DNA of 64,000 nt from Chrysomallon squamiferum (Eukaryota > Mollusca > Gastropoda > Neomphalida > Peltospiridae), in the NCBI GenBank assembly GCA_012295275.1, contig CM022669.1:3131494-3195493 (forward strand). The letters are read 5' to 3'. Of this stretch, positions 42,422 through 58,000 are shown piece after piece. The notes under the pieces were generated by a model that was not told the DNA's origin, did no database searches, and saw only the letters and a list, made by a program, of their open reading frames with translations. The first letter of the stretch is position 1; the number at the start of each line of letters is the position of its first letter. Made by a program: the position numbers and the translations under genes.

Positions 42422-43621
42422 TCATTCCCTCTTTTTTTCTTTAAAGACATCTATTTTTGCAGACCTACCTTTAGTTATGGTATCCGTTATGTCTGTTGTT
42501 GGCGTCGTTGTCTGCTGTCGTCTTACTGGTGTCCGATATGTTGTGTATCGTTGTGTCTTTGCCGTTGTCGTTGTTCGGACTGTCGTCCAAAATGGTGACC
42601 TTTGCCGTCCTTTCGTAACTGTACTGCTTGGCTTAATTGTCCCTACTTTTCGTGACGATGGAGGAGATGTTTTGGGGATTCTTGTTGTTTTCGACTTTTG
42701 CCAGGGTTTTCTTGTCCATTCGGGTAAAACAGTTACGTATGTTGCTTTGTTTGTTTTTCTCCAGCTAATAGGTCTAATTGTAGTCGGCCATGGTGTGAAT
42801 GGCGAACTCTTAAACGTTGCTTTTCCTTTCCCTTTTATCTTTGTAGTTTTAGGTTTGTCGTTGTGAATGGTGGGCCTCGTTGGTCTTGGCAAGGTCGACG
42901 TAACCGTCGGTGTTGTCACCCGCATAGACGACGTTGGTCTGGGGTGGGTGTAACGAATTCTTGTTATTTTGCTGGGGCGTGTGATGCGGGTGGACTTGGT
43001 TGCTTGTGTCGGACGAGTCTTCTGAAGGCCGGGCTCTGTCGGTCGACTCCCGGCGTGAAACCAGGACATGGTTGTTCTGCGAGATGGAGGAGTTGGTCGA
43101 GTTGGTTTATAATAAACTCTTGTTGTTTGTGCCTTCTTTGTCGCATTTACCACCGTCGGCTTTCTAGTGAAAAGCCAATTTTGTCCTTTGGTTTTCACTT
43201 TTATGCTTCTCCCTTGCGAGTCGTTGTCGTTGTTGATGATATTATATCGTCCCTTTCCGTCTGAAGTGGTCAGCTGGATCGTCGATAGCGTTGTTAAAGT
43301 GAGCGGACGCTGGGTTGTCACACTTTCACTGGAATCACAGTCATCCCACCGGGACCCCTCGGGGACACAGTTGCTGGCTTTGTTGCTCCACACTTGTCCA
43401 TACGGACATACGGGCATGGTCAGCGGTTGTCCGAAATGACATATGAAGTATGCTGTGCAGTCTAGAGGGTCCCTCACCCAGCGAATAGCTGACACGTCAG
43501 GACACGGGTACTCGGGTACTTTGTTAAACCTTTGTGCGTACCCATGCACTGTTAGACACACAAAATAGAGGAGACAAATTTTCACGAAATGAAAAGATTT
43601 ACTTGTACCATACATCTCCAT
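42422..43621 (-). CDS. Secreted chitin-binding protein, one CBM14/peritrophin-A domain plus Thr/Pro/Arg-rich tail
   Basis: From the ATG at 43621-43619 (context GTGATGG, favourable) the frame gives 399 aa; an upstream in-frame TTG at 43639 is not a plausible animal start, and an in-frame TGA lies just before it. Residues about 13-29 form a signal peptide (FVKICLLYFVCLTVHGYAQ). Six cysteines at about 40, 55, 61, 72, 85 and 95 fit C-x14-C-x5-C-x10-C-x12-C-x9-C, with TAYFIC and PVCPYGQVW, the CBM14 pattern that binds chitin. The remaining ~300 residues are rich in Thr, Pro, Arg, Lys and Ser with many TTR/RPT motifs, mucin-like and strongly basic, with no further domain or membrane segment. Such proteins occur in peritrophic matrix, cuticle and molluscan shell matrix. 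The 42-nt end beyond a strong splice donor (42469) may be intron. GC is higher than surroundings. Plus-strand frames 42231-43439 are shadows. Confidence 0.8.
   Translation of the reverse strand: MEMYGTSKSFHFVKICLLYFVCLTVHGYAQRFNKVPEYPCPDVSAIRWVRDPLDCTAYFICHFGQPLTMPVCPYGQVWSNKASNCVPEGSRWDDCDSSESVTTQRPLTLTTLSTIQLTTSDGKGRYNIINNDNDSQGRSIKVKTKGQNWLFTRKPTVVNATKKAQTTRVYYKPTRPTPPSRRTTMSWFHAGSRPTEPGLQKTRPTQATKSTRITRPSKITRIRYTHPRPTSSMRVTTPTVTSTLPRPTRPTIHNDKPKTTKIKGKGKATFKSSPFTPWPTTIRPISWRKTNKATYVTVLPEWTRKPWQKSKTTRIPKTSPPSSRKVGTIKPSSTVTKGRQRSPFWTTVRTTTTAKTQRYTTYRTPVRRQQTTTPTTDITDTITKGRSAKIDVFKEKKRE
42463..42470 (-). other. Candidate 5' splice site in the chitin-binding gene
   Basis: On the minus strand ACTAAAG|GTAGGT gives a good donor match, with the exon ending at 42469. 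The cut falls after the first base of codon 391 of the longest frame (phase 1), the phase typical of extracellular modular proteins. If used, the last 14 residues and the stop at 42422 are intronic and more exons lie at lower coordinates. No acceptor was identified. Confidence 0.4.
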
Positions 43622-44449
43622 CACGGAATAATTATGCAAGCAGTTTCAGTGCCTTTAACAAGCTTCGGTTATCCTAATGGATGTTTCAGAAGTAACCACA
43701 GAGTTGTCAATAAACGTCAACTTAGTTTTCTTAAACAGAAAATCCAATCACTTCACGTATAAAAACATAAATTAATAGATTAAAAAATATCCTTTGAGCA
43801 GCGCAATGTAGGAAGGCAATAATGAAGTAACTCCGATGATATTTTGAAAGTAATAAAAAGATTCTCCAATGGTGTTCTGAAGACACTCTATAAATTATAG
43901 AAGAAAGGTTCTCCGACTATGTTCAGAAACAAAAACTTCTGTCCATCTGCAGCACCACAGTGTTGTCTGAAGAAGTATTCACAGATCATGTGATAAAGCT
44001 GCCCGGTGTTAATATTAATGAGCCGCTCTGTTCTCATTGGCTGACAGGAACTGTCACAATTTGAGGGAGTCACTTACTGGTTCTCGTTGTCTCTATTGAT
44101 CATCTCCAGCTCTTGATGTCTTCTAATCGGAGTCTAAACACAGGTCAACAAACTGAGCAAACACGTTTGTGCGCGTCTTGCAAGTCCAGAGTCTGACAGC
44201 CACTCGCAAATTTAGTCAATGAAAAACAAATTCCAACATTGTTTCTTGCGAGATTTTCACAATATGTTAAGTATAAATCTACATTGAAATTTACTGTAAA
44301 GCCGAGATCACGTAGTTTATTTTGATTAGTTCGCTAATAAATAATTGCTAGAACTAAAGCATGGTGATTCTTTTTCAGTTTGTCATACATCAGTGTTGTG
44401 AATGTACTAAAAATGTCCTTACACACTATCAGCATAAAATTATGATAAT
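43622..44449. other. 5' flank of the chitin-binding gene
   Basis: On the minus strand this is upstream sequence. A CCAAT-type element (ATTGG on minus, about 43743-43748) is present, but no clear TATA box at a useful distance. The short frame 43888-44073 (-) is unmatched. Confidence 0.35.
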
Positions 44450-44458
44450 TATTATTGT

Positions 44459-44490
<32 letters not shown>

Positions 44491-44528
44491 TTACTACTAT
44501 TACCACAACTACTCTTCTTCTTCTTCTT

Positions 44529-44560
<32 letters not shown>

Positions 44561-44590
44561 AATACCACCGCCACCACCATCATTGCCACA
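44450..44590. repeat. (ACT)n-(CTT)n-(GCT)n-(ACC)n trinucleotide tract
   Basis: ACTACTACTACTACTACTAC at 44461-44490, CTTCTTCTTCTTCTTCT at 44514-44530, ACTACTACTGCTGCTGCTGC at 44530-44560, then CCACCGCCACCACCATC. The poly-Thr/poly-Leu/poly-Pro frame at 44361-44684 is an artefact. Confidence 0.93.
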
Positions 44591-47500
44591 AGAAAGTTTT
44601 ACTGTAGTCAGCTGTAATTGTCATATTATTTTTGAATCCCAGCAAAAACACTCAATTCAAAATTCGAAAACCTATTTTTTTTAATTATTATTTCTTTTCT
44701 TTTTAAAATTTTACTTTATTTATTTATTTGTTTGTTTGTTTTTATTTTTATTATTATCTTTATTTTTATTTCTTTATTAAATAATTATATTACGTCTATA
44801 TTTAGGTTACTTTGCATACTTTAAACTCAATATTTATCTTATTCTTAAAAAATTAACCCTGTAGTCTAACTACGGTTTTCAGGATTTCGAGTGAGAGAGA
44901 GTTAATCTGTGCAGTTTTTTACGGGCTGCTGACAACTTAGAACTAGGAGGCGGTATGAAGGTCCATTCTACTCTGCAAACAGCGAGTCAATCCTGTTGTA
45001 TGTTGTTGACTTGTGAAGAAAGTTAATTCTGACCTGTGTCAATTAGGGTGGATCTTCTGACTGCCTTTCGCCTGAAGTCAACAAAACTTTTTCTTTAATC
45101 CTTTGGATTATCCTGGACTCCAGATGCTTCTGAGAAACAAGTCTAAAACAATATTCGTCTTACAGTCTTTGTTTTACGTTATAACTGCGTTCCTGTTTGA
45201 CCTAATCATGTTTGTGTTATTCATTAAATTCTATGATTTTTTTCCTGTGTGTATCATAATACTGCATACTTAGATATTTAAATTGTCGTATATTAAAATG
45301 CAGTTGTTAAAAGTGGCTCTCGCGATACTACGATAGTTGAAAAATTACATCATTAGTAGTACCGGTATGTACAAATAATTACCTTTCGTCGTTCTTAAAA
45401 ATGAATCATCCTTTATGTAACAAATATTTTTCTCTCTTTAAAAATAACTTTATTTGACAGTTTATCCCCATTGTACACAAAATATTATGAAAACTGTACT
45501 TTCTAAATGTGATGACATAGCAAGCTGTATCTTTTAGGAGGGCAAGTTAAGCTATTATCTGTTCCAACACAGTTTCACAACCAGTGTATCCAAGAGCTTG
45601 GTAAGTGTCATTCTGTCTGTGAAAAGTGAATATAAAGATAACTGGTAAGATAATCCGTAATGTCACTACAGCATTATTAAATAAAATAATTAACATTTAA
45701 TGAAATAGTAATGGTCAGAGATATTATTAAATATTCATTCAGTCTTTTGTTTTTCTTCTTCTTTTTTTACAAAACAAATCTGTTATTTAATATTATTTTT
45801 CATGAACAACTGTTTTATCTCAATAAATGTATTTTATTTAGTTTTGTCAATATTAAAAGCACCAAATTTTGTCAGATACTAGATGTTAAATTTCGTTGCG
45901 TATTTGTGGAACTGTGGGAAGAAACTGATACTAAATGACCTTCATCGATGTATTTCTTCATTAAGAATGTTATATATTTCCGCCTTTTTCCGTGTTCCGC
46001 ATTAAATACAACACCTGTTTGTTTGTAAAATACGTTTTTCTTGTTTTTATATTTATTTTTAGCATTGATTTACTTTTGCAGAAATCCTATAAACATCCGA
46101 GCAGCGTCTGACAAAAAAATTTGGTTTTAAATGTCTTTAAAGCGAATGTCACCTTTGAAGGCCATTTTCATTCCTGGTTTAGTTGGCTGGCATTTTTGTT
46201 TCTTCTTCTTTCATTTTTTTATACACATTTTTTTTTTTCAGTTTAGTTATAAACTTGTTTTTATTTTGTGTGTTAGATTATTGACCATCCATCTAAGTAA
46301 TTAAACTGTTGTTATAAAACGTTATGATCAAGATAATAAAATAATCTAAGTTGAAATATTTTAGGATGATTATGGGTATATATTAGAACATATATTCTGG
46401 GTTTGCTAGGTGAGGCCTGCACAGTAACATAGTCTTACCTAATAATATAATCAAGGATCATAATGGGAAACTAATGTTTCTGTCCCCTGTTATGAAATAT
46501 TGTTAGAGTTAGTCTGAGATATCACCAAACACTTCAGAGCTAGCTGTTTTATGTCATGAGTCACATGACGTGATAATGGAAGAGCGACAAACGACATTGC
46601 ACAGCACATCCAATGAAAATAACCATCAGAAGCCACTTACGAATATATATAAATACACATAAAACAAATCTGAAAAAGAAAAATGAGAAAAAAGCCATAT
46701 ATAGAATTACAGTTAGTCAGAAACATAAATAACAAATACTTTACATTTGTTTTAACTGAATATTAAGATGAACTGTTTTTACTTTAATTAATATTTACTG
46801 CACTTATTTAATATTTCTCTTTCTCTTAAATTTAACTTAATGATATTTTTGTGTAAAACAACACTAAAACCAGCCCTGGATATAAATTACGTGAGAAAGC
46901 AAAGCTGTATGTTTCGTTTAATGACGACCAGCAAAATACCAACGTACGTACAGCCAACAACAGCGCTTTGTCTCACTGATGACATCGCCCAAAAGAGTTT
47001 CAAGCAAGCTCCTTGTCCTGTACAGTTTTACCTAGACATGCTGTTATGACGTAGACAGAACAATGTCGCCAACGTCTTGAACATGACCCTGAAACTCTGA
47101 CCGTTCGGACGTGCATGGCATGAAAACAATGATGATTGTTGTAAAGACTTAGATCTAAAAGAATGCTGGTAATTATCCAGTCTGGGGAATTTTCATTGTT
47201 TCTTTGTAATTTGCTAGAATGTCCTTTTGTGTTCTTGCTACATAAATGTTAACATTATATTCTTTTACTCTTACAAAATATGTGTGCATCGTATATATCC
47301 GAATATGTTAATAGAGAGAAATAAAAGTTTTAGCTGTGAAGTCTTTAGAGCCATTGCAAATAGATTCTTGTTTTGATGTTGTTGTTTTGTTTGTTTTTTT
47401 TCATGTTTGTAAGTGCAAGGTGAGTGTTACATGCAATCTATGTGCACCTTTAAAGAAAATGTTTAAATGACTGAAATTTCTAACTTGTTTCATCGCTTTA

Positions 47501-48294
47501 GTTTCAATAAAAATGAAAGATACAAAACTGAATCGCTTTTGAAAGATTTCCTTCAGAATTAATGCACATAGTGCTCCAGTGGTAACCATTTTTTTTTTTT
47601 TAATTTCTATTTTTCTATTGCTTATTTTAAAACGAGAAAGTGTAAAATGAATATACGGTTGATTATAGTATTTTTTTAATTCATGATATAATTTTTTGTT
47701 TTGTTTTCTTTCCATTTCAATTACTGTATCTGTACACAAAACAACAAATACTAACTGGAAAGTTTATAATCAGTTTACCGATTTTTTAAAAAAGTTACCA
47801 TTTTATTATTAACGCTGTGGACGCCTCAGAAATACACAACCCTCCACTGCTTCAGTTTGCCTGAACCTAGCTTTATCAGAGTAATAGATGAAATACACCA
47901 AGCACTAAGAGATAATATATATATATAGTAAAGGCAAACGGAAACTTTATGAACCTATAATTCTATATTAATAAAGAAAACATTTAAAAAAACAGTTTGA
48001 TTTTTGTAAGCAGAGAACCACTATGAGGATATCGTTAAAGTTATTATCATCATATTCAATATCATTATTATTATTCAGAAATCACGATGAACAGAAAAAT
48101 ACAATTATTAATTCAGTCTCTGTTACCCGAATTAAAAATATTTTCAAAAACGTTTCACAGAATTTCTTTGATGTTATCGAATTTCACTTTTGACATTGTT
48201 ATGTTTTATCAGCGGATAAGGCTGTATATGTTTATAATGAATACTGATCTGTTTGTTAAAGCCACTAACTGGCTGAATTCTATTTAACTAAAAG
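44591..48294. other. AT-rich stretch without recognisable genes
   Basis: Short unmatched frames only (45711-45938 +, 46840-47049 +, 47401-47739 -). There is a (TTTA)/(TTTG) run at about 44717-44739. I see no transposon ends or RNA genes. Confidence 0.5.
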
Positions 48295-48519
48295 TCAGAT
48301 GTTGTAAACTGTCCTCTCTCCGCTGTCCATGTTTGCTGTGAGAAGTGCATTTCCACATCCAAGGATGAAGTCTGCGCAAGCAGATTTCGAATGTTCGACA
48401 TTTTTCTCGTTTCTGTTGAGTGAGCTGCCGGACTGTGCGGGGTTCAAGGACCCCCGGGACGGTTCTGACACCTTCTGAGACTCGCTGTCTTGTCCCGAGG
48501 GATGTGATGTCACACTCAA
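48295..48519 (-). other. Possible coding-like patch, unrecognised
   Basis: The minus strand is open for about 75 codons, ending at TAA 48295-48297. The peptide is not low complexity (SHPSGQDSESQKVSEPSRGS; ADFILGCGNALLTANMDSG), and the DNA is GC-richer than its surroundings. The frame begins at a non-ATG codon, so it would have to be an internal or last exon, but no convincing polypyrimidine-AG acceptor is seen. The opposite-strand frame 48420-48614 covers the same DNA. Confidence 0.2.
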
Positions 48520-51637
<3,118 letters not shown>

Positions 51638-51745
51638 AATTCAAGATTTGATATTCAGTATTCGGGTTTATTTTTACAACTTTAAAACAACTTTTTTTTT
51701 TTTTTCATAAACTGAAAAAAAATTCAAGATTTGATATTCAGTATT
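51638..51745. repeat. 83-bp spaced direct duplication
   Basis: AATTCAAGATTTGATATTCA-GTATT at 51638-51662 recurs perfectly at 51721-51745. The sequence following each copy is only partly similar, so this looks like an old tandem duplication of about 83 bp bounded by T/A homopolymers. Confidence 0.9.
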
Positions 51746-54559
51746 TTTATTTAAACACATATGATGAAAACAACTGAACAATTATTTGTTTATTAGCCCT
51801 TTGGACTTTTTTGGCTTTCTAGTCAGTTACCGCTTTATCAGAGTCCATAATATCTTTTGGCCTGTTTATGAGAAGGTATCTTACTGCTAAAAGATCAAAT
51901 TAGTCCATGCATTTATTTATATTTCAAATCATGGGTATAATAAAAGGTATATTTTAGTGATAATAACAAACTGTGCTGAGATGAGGTAACTGTTTATATG
52001 GCTTTTGTGATTAAACATTATCATTTATTTAAACGGTCTGACCTGCAGACACAGTGATGATGTAAGACAGATGATGTTCCCTGTGATGCCGTTGTTGTTT
52101 CGTTTTACATCATCATGCAGAATTAAAACTCAAGTTCTAATTTATGTGCAAATTTAAAGACTTTTATAATCACACATTAGAGTTTTGTAGCGAAAATGTT
52201 TCTGTATAAGCCACTGAAGGACAAGTTTGGATTTGTTGTGGGTTTGTCATAAAATTCAGTTTGGTCAGAAGGCGCTCATCTGATTTTCGTGACACTGGAA
52301 AGAAACAGCGCAAATATTATTCACGTGTTGTCTCGATTACATGAACAGATTAAAGAGATTTTAACAAGACTAGACAATCAAGGTAATGCTGACATAGGTC
52401 TGTGAGTCTATGTGTCAGATCTGTGTATGGTTTTCTTCTCAAACACATTCATAGAGCAAAAGCAGAACAAGAAACAACTTTTAAAACTTATTATTTTCTG
52501 CTGTTGTATAAAACTTAAAGAAGTTCATTTTTCTTAATGCAAAATACATATACATCTTCACAGTTTCATACATACATACATACATACATATATTCTGCAA
52601 TCACCATAAATATTGGCAAGATATTATGGATAGATAAGTTTCTATAATTTCGGTCAGGGATCAAAAATATAGTTTTTATGGATAGAACTATTTTGACTTC
52701 TCAGAATTACTTGTTATTTACCCTTTACATAGTTCAAAGTTAATTCTTTAGAGTTTAATTAACTGCTTGTTCAGATATTAAGAGACCATTTTGAAAACAG
52801 TTTTTATTTTTAAAAACCGCAGATAAATTGTTGTTATTTAAAAACTTTTTTTTTTTTTAGGTGTATTGTTTTTGCATCCGAAAGCAAAATAAATACGCGT
52901 GAATCTACTACTCTGGAGTGAGATAAGTTGAAAAAATAAAGCAGCCAAATTAATTTGGCTTTTTTAAAAATGTATTTATTTATTTTTTTTTTTTTTTTAT
53001 TATTATTTTTGTTGGTTTGTTTGTTTTGTTTTTAGTTATTACTTACGACAGAATAATAATTTATAAATAAATAAATAAATAAACAAATAAATAAATAAAT
53101 AAATTGGTTATAAGATATCAATTTTACCCTAATCAGGTCGAATGTAAACACTACATTGGTAGGATAAAGCTGTTATTTGAAGACAGTTACAAATTATTCC
53201 CTATAAATATTATTATGATGTAAAGAAAAGTATATCTGTGATGTTTCTTAAATGCGTATTATTAAAAGAAATTGATAAAATACTTTAAAAATTTGTATAC
53301 CTAAAGTATAATACATATATATATAAATTTTATTAAAAGTAGAAAAATGTAAAGTTTATATATAATAAATTTAATTTGAAACAGAGCAAATTTTCAATTA
53401 CTCATTATCTTATGACATCCAGAAATACCACGTTTACTAACCAGTCAGTTTATTGGTTAATAATTCGCCATTTACTTAAGAAAAAGCTAATAAAATAAAT
53501 TAATCAGCAAAAAAAATTTAATGGTAACGCTCTGAAGAAAAATCTATATTCTTTTTACAATTTAAAACTAAAGTTAAATATATTATCTAGATCAATTCCA
53601 GTGTGTGTATATAAAACTTCTACATTGAAATATCCATTTATTTATTTATTTATGTTTTTTAATTTTTAATTTTTATTTATTTATTTATTTATTAACTTTT
53701 TAGATTTAAATTTATTTATTAGAAACAATATAACAGAATTTATCCCCAATAACAAGACTATGAAAATAAAGGAAACTGTATGGGAAATTTAGCTGGAAAT
53801 AACAAAGCAAACTGACTTGTGTAGAAACAAATTAAACTGTTATTACGTAATAAGTCGGCAACAAACTGTGCAGAAAGGCAAACACTCACCCACACAAACT
53901 CAAAACTCACATAGGCTGGAAAATAAATGTCACAGCTTTTAACCATTAGTAATACAAGCATTGGAGATTTGATCCAGCGAACTGCAGATCTTGGGAAACT
54001 CTTCAAACATACTGTACTGACACCATTTTAAGTGCAGCAAAAGGTCACTAATAATATTACGTGAATTTTAATGACAGTATATTCAAATAGCTTTGACATT
54101 GTTCTGAAGAAACAAGACACAACACGTGAGCAGATACCTGATATCAAACAGCCATCACCGCTTTAATATTTCACATTTGATCATGCAAAATCTACAGTAC
54201 GGAAATAACTCTACAGCGAAAATACGACAAACAGGTAGACTATACCAAGCACGGTTATTTCCTGGACGGAGTGCAGGCGTTGGGGTGATTGTTTATAACT
54301 TGAAATGATAGAAACACGTGCGTTTTTGATCAATAACTGTATCGCTTCCCTAGTTCTCATTCGACATGTCAACACATTATAAAGTAATATACATACAGAC
54401 GTCTATTTGAACCAGACCCAGCGTTTACATACACCAGACGATCGCTGAGAAGATGGACACCGATTCGAAGAGGACACTTGTAAGTAAATAGCGGAACCTA
54501 AGTGTTCCAAGTGTTTACAAGAAGCAGGAGCTATACGATGTTCCTTCAGTTCAGAATTG
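51746..54559. other. AT-rich stretch without recognisable genes
   Basis: Small repeats only: (CATA)n at 52567-52590, T-runs at 52850 and 52986, (AAAT)n at about 53064-53103, (TTTA)n at about 53635-53694. Frames 53758-54006 (-) and 54126-54308 (+) are unmatched. Confidence 0.5.
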
Positions 54560-54564
54560 ATTTT

Positions 54565-54800
54565 CGTTGATGCAGCAGCAGCAACAGCAACAACAACGTC
54601 AAAGTTTATAAAAAAGAGGTGATTCCAGAATTTCAAAATGGGGGAAACAATTCGTGATTGTTGTGGAATATTACTTTCAATACGAATTGAGCTTCATTAC
54701 AATAGTTATAACGACGACGAGAACAATAACAGCAGCAACAGCAATAACAACAACAACAACAACAATAATAACTATAATAATAATAATAGTAATAATAGTA
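54565..54800. repeat. CAG/CAA/AAT trinucleotide patches
   Basis: GCAGCAGCAGCAACAGCAAC at 54571-54590, and AACAGCAGCAACAGCAATAA through AACAACAACAACAACAATAA to (TAA)n at 54727-54790. They give the Thr/Ile-rich frame at 54654-54896. Confidence 0.88.
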
Positions 54801-56270
54801 TATCTTTCGGGGGGTAGTGTTTTTTGTTGTTTGTGGAGGAGGTTGGGAGTTACAGAGTTCTTAGGATTTCAAGGAATCGTTGGCACCTTTCATTAAGAAT
54901 CACAGCTTGTAACAACTAATAATATGCAAAATGGGTCCAACAAAACAGTTAAATTAAATATAATTGTTCTTAAATGTATGACAAAAACATTTGTCTTTTA
55001 GAAAACAAGAAATATAAATAACCCTCCCAAAGAAACGAATATAATTATTGTTACCAATATTATATTTTTCATTTCATTTTATTTATTTATTTAGTTAGTT
55101 AGTTAGTTAGCTTGTTAGCTAGTTAGTTATAAATGAGTTATATTTTTATATAAATTTAAATTATGTTTTATTTTATTTCTTACATACAATTATATTGTTT
55201 TTTTTTGTTTTGTTTTTTTTTTTTGATTTTTTTTTTTTTTTTTTGCATGTTTTGCTTAAGGTAAAATAAAGCTATATTCAGAATGATCCATTTCTATTCT
55301 TTTTCTGTGTTTTTACCCCCAACCCCAAAAAAACAAATTCAAGTTCAAGGCTAGGACTTCTACTAGGATCAACTTTTTGTTGGTGAACGTAAAGCTTCGT
55401 TAGTTGTGTATTGAAACATGTTTTCTACAGGTTAGAAAGAGAAGAGAGCAGTAACAGACAGACTTTACTGAGGATTCAGTTCTGGAAATCCCTGATCTGA
55501 AACAATTTCTTGTCGTCTGTTCTCAGAGTCTGACCCTTAGTTCCAGACATTGTCTTCGTCCTCGGGATAAATCGCTCTTCTTTGATGACGTAATTCAGTG
55601 TCAACTTACCGACACACAGTAGTTGTTGTGGTTTGAATGTTGATAACTATTCACTAATAAACTGTTTTTATATTTAGTCTAACAGTTATTTTTTACTGTC
55701 AGCTTTACTTTATTTGAAAGTAATATTATTTCATTTTTAAATTGTTAGATATTAATTAGCAAGAAGACCATATACATACATATATACACACGTATACACA
55801 AACAGAAATATAAACATAAATAAAAACTCTCAATATACAGAAACATAACTAATTTACACACAGCGAAACAAACATACGTATATCCAGTATCAGTACCAGT
55901 ATCGCTATTTACTTATGGGCTATTACATAACATGTTTGACTAGCTATCTGCAAGTAATACACACATACATACATGTAACATAAAGCAGATCGCCACTATT
56001 TAGAATATTTAGTTTCTACTACGTAATAATTATGGTGTTTACGTAACAACAGGCTCACATATTATCCACAACGATTATTCTACGTGTCAGGTGGAATTCA
56101 CAGATATAATACAGATATATTATACACAATTAATACAATATTTTGGCTTGTATTTCGACCTTGTGTTTCTCTCATAAAGATAAAATACTTTACATGCTTA
56201 ATACTTTCTAAGCAAAACTTATCTTAAGCATACATCGTATTGATTCGGAGAAATCTGAAATAATTCCAGC
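54801..56270. other. AT-rich stretch without recognisable features
   Basis: Contains (TTAG)n at about 55093-55127 and long T-runs at 55200-55243. No gene, RNA or transposon end is recognised. Confidence 0.55.
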
Positions 56271-56274
56271 ATTG

Positions 56275-56385
56275 TTTGTATCTACAGAAAATGTATGTAG
56301 ATTTACAACTAGTGTTTGTAAACTGATGACCAATGTTTGTAGATCTATGATCTATGTTTGTATTAAATTATCCTTGTAAATATCT
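56275..56385. repeat. Degenerate ~21-bp tandem repeat
   Basis: GTTTGTAGATCTATGATCTA-type units recur with spacing of about 20-24 bp (TGTTTGTATCTAC, TGTATGTAGATTTAC, TGTTTGTAAACTGATGACC, TGTTTGTAGATCTATGATC, TGTTTGTATTAAAT). Confidence 0.6.
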
Positions 56386-57032
56386 AATGATGATACGTAT
56401 TATCTCGCTTATATATATTTAATATTCAGTGGACTTTCTTGCTGATCACTTGATGACGTCAGAGAAGGATCTGTTTTAACATGTGTTTGTCTTGGTGAAA
56501 ACCTTATGCGTTATATTTCTTCTTTTAATGTATATTTGTATATTGAGTAGTAAAAATTTCAAGGTCATTTCTTTGAAAGGTCATTTCTTTTTTCTTTTTT
56601 TTCTTTTGTTGTTGTTTTAAATGCCATTGAGTAAAAGTGTACTTGACGGTGCATTCTCAAATATATATAACCAAATATAGGACTGCAGTAAATTAACAGA
56701 ATAAAAGGTCAGTCATCAAATATTTTTTTTTACGAAAGTGTTATTAAACTTTTTCAGTCTATAAACATATTTAATAAATTTCGTAATGAGAAATCATATG
56801 GAAGTCGGAGAAATTTTGAAAGAAGATATTCTTTGATGCCAAGCATTAATCTAAATCAGTGATTCCATTATCACTGAACTTCTATGTTCCGCAAAAATAA
56901 TATAGAAAAAATTTATTTTAGTAAATACTTTAATCTTCTAACACAGGTTAAAGTTGACAATAAGTTGTTTAATATTTATTGAATGTCACTGAGTTCCTGT
57001 GTTGAAAGTGTGAAGGCATGATATCTACAGTT

Positions 57033-57150
57033 TTTATTATTAGTAGTAGTAATAGCAGTAGTAATAGTAGAAGTAGTAGTAGTATTGTTGTTGGTATTGT
57101 TATTGTTGTTATTGGTTATGGTGGTGGTGGTTTTGTGATGATGATGACAA
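57033..57150. repeat. (TAG)n / (TTG)n trinucleotide cloud
   Basis: ATTAGTAGTAGTAATAGCAG through GTAGTAGTAGTATTGTTGTT to GGTGGTGGTTTTGTGATGAT. It makes the Ser-rich frame at 57018-57221. Confidence 0.85.
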
Positions 57151-57582
57151 TGAGAAAAATTATGCTCAGTCTTGTGGTCATTTTTCAGTTACTCGATTCA
57201 ACAACATTCCGTCTATTCTGAACCAGATAAAAGAAAATCCTCAAAATGTCAGGACGACGGCTAACGGAATTGTACGGAATGCTACGACAAATAGCGACAA
57301 TCGGGGCGGAATGTCAGAAATGCTATGTGGCTCGAATACAGCAGCTTAAGCGATTGAGGGTCTTAATTCAGAAAAATAAAAAGTGTAGCGTTTTTATGTA
57401 GCAGCGTGAAATAAGATGATGAGCAATAAGATGATGATCTGCTGTTTTACTTGATTTTATTTATTTATTTGTTTCTTTTAATGCCCTCTGCTTTATTTTT
57501 CTTGTTTTAGAATGGATAGGCGATTGGTCATTTTATTTTAATTAACTTTCTTTCCTTTTATTTATTTATTTATTAAAGAAAG

Positions 57583-57867
57583 CAATAATGGCAGTAGTAG
57601 CAGTAGCTGCAGTTGTAGTAATAGCTGGTGGTTGTTTTAGTAGCAATAATAGTGGTGGTGGTAATAGTAGTAGTAGTAGTAGTAAAAGTACGAGCAATAG
57701 TAGTTGTAGCAATAGTACTGAGCAGTAGCAGCAACAGCTGTAGTAGTAGTACTAACAGTAATAGTGGTAATCGTGTTAGTGCTAGTAGTAATAACAATTA
57801 CAGTGGTAGTAGCTTTAGTAATAGCTGTATTAATAGCTTTAGTAATAGTAGTGGTAATAGTAATGTT

Positions 57868-57918
<51 letters not shown>

Positions 57919-57975
57919 ATAGTAGTAGTAGGAATAGCAGTAGCAATACTTTTGACAGTAATATGTTTTAGCAGC
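57583..57975. repeat. (TAG)n cloud with a clean (TAG)n core
   Basis: About 390 bp of imperfect AGTAGCAATAGTGGTGGTAA-type sequence. A perfect (TAG)n core of about 17 units lies at 57868-57918, followed by ATAGTAGTAGTAGG. Open frames on both strands (57573-57990) are artefacts. Confidence 0.92.
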
Positions 57976-58000
57976 ACGATAATAGTACACTAAGAAGAAT

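Noticed and set aside
43619-43639. Upstream start at 43639 for the chitin-binding gene
   Set aside because: The codon there is TTG, not ATG. The ATG at 43621 has a better initiation context and keeps the signal peptide intact.
57573-57990. Open frames on both strands rich in Leu, Thr, Ser or Tyr
   Set aside because: Produced by the (TAG)n cloud in every frame.
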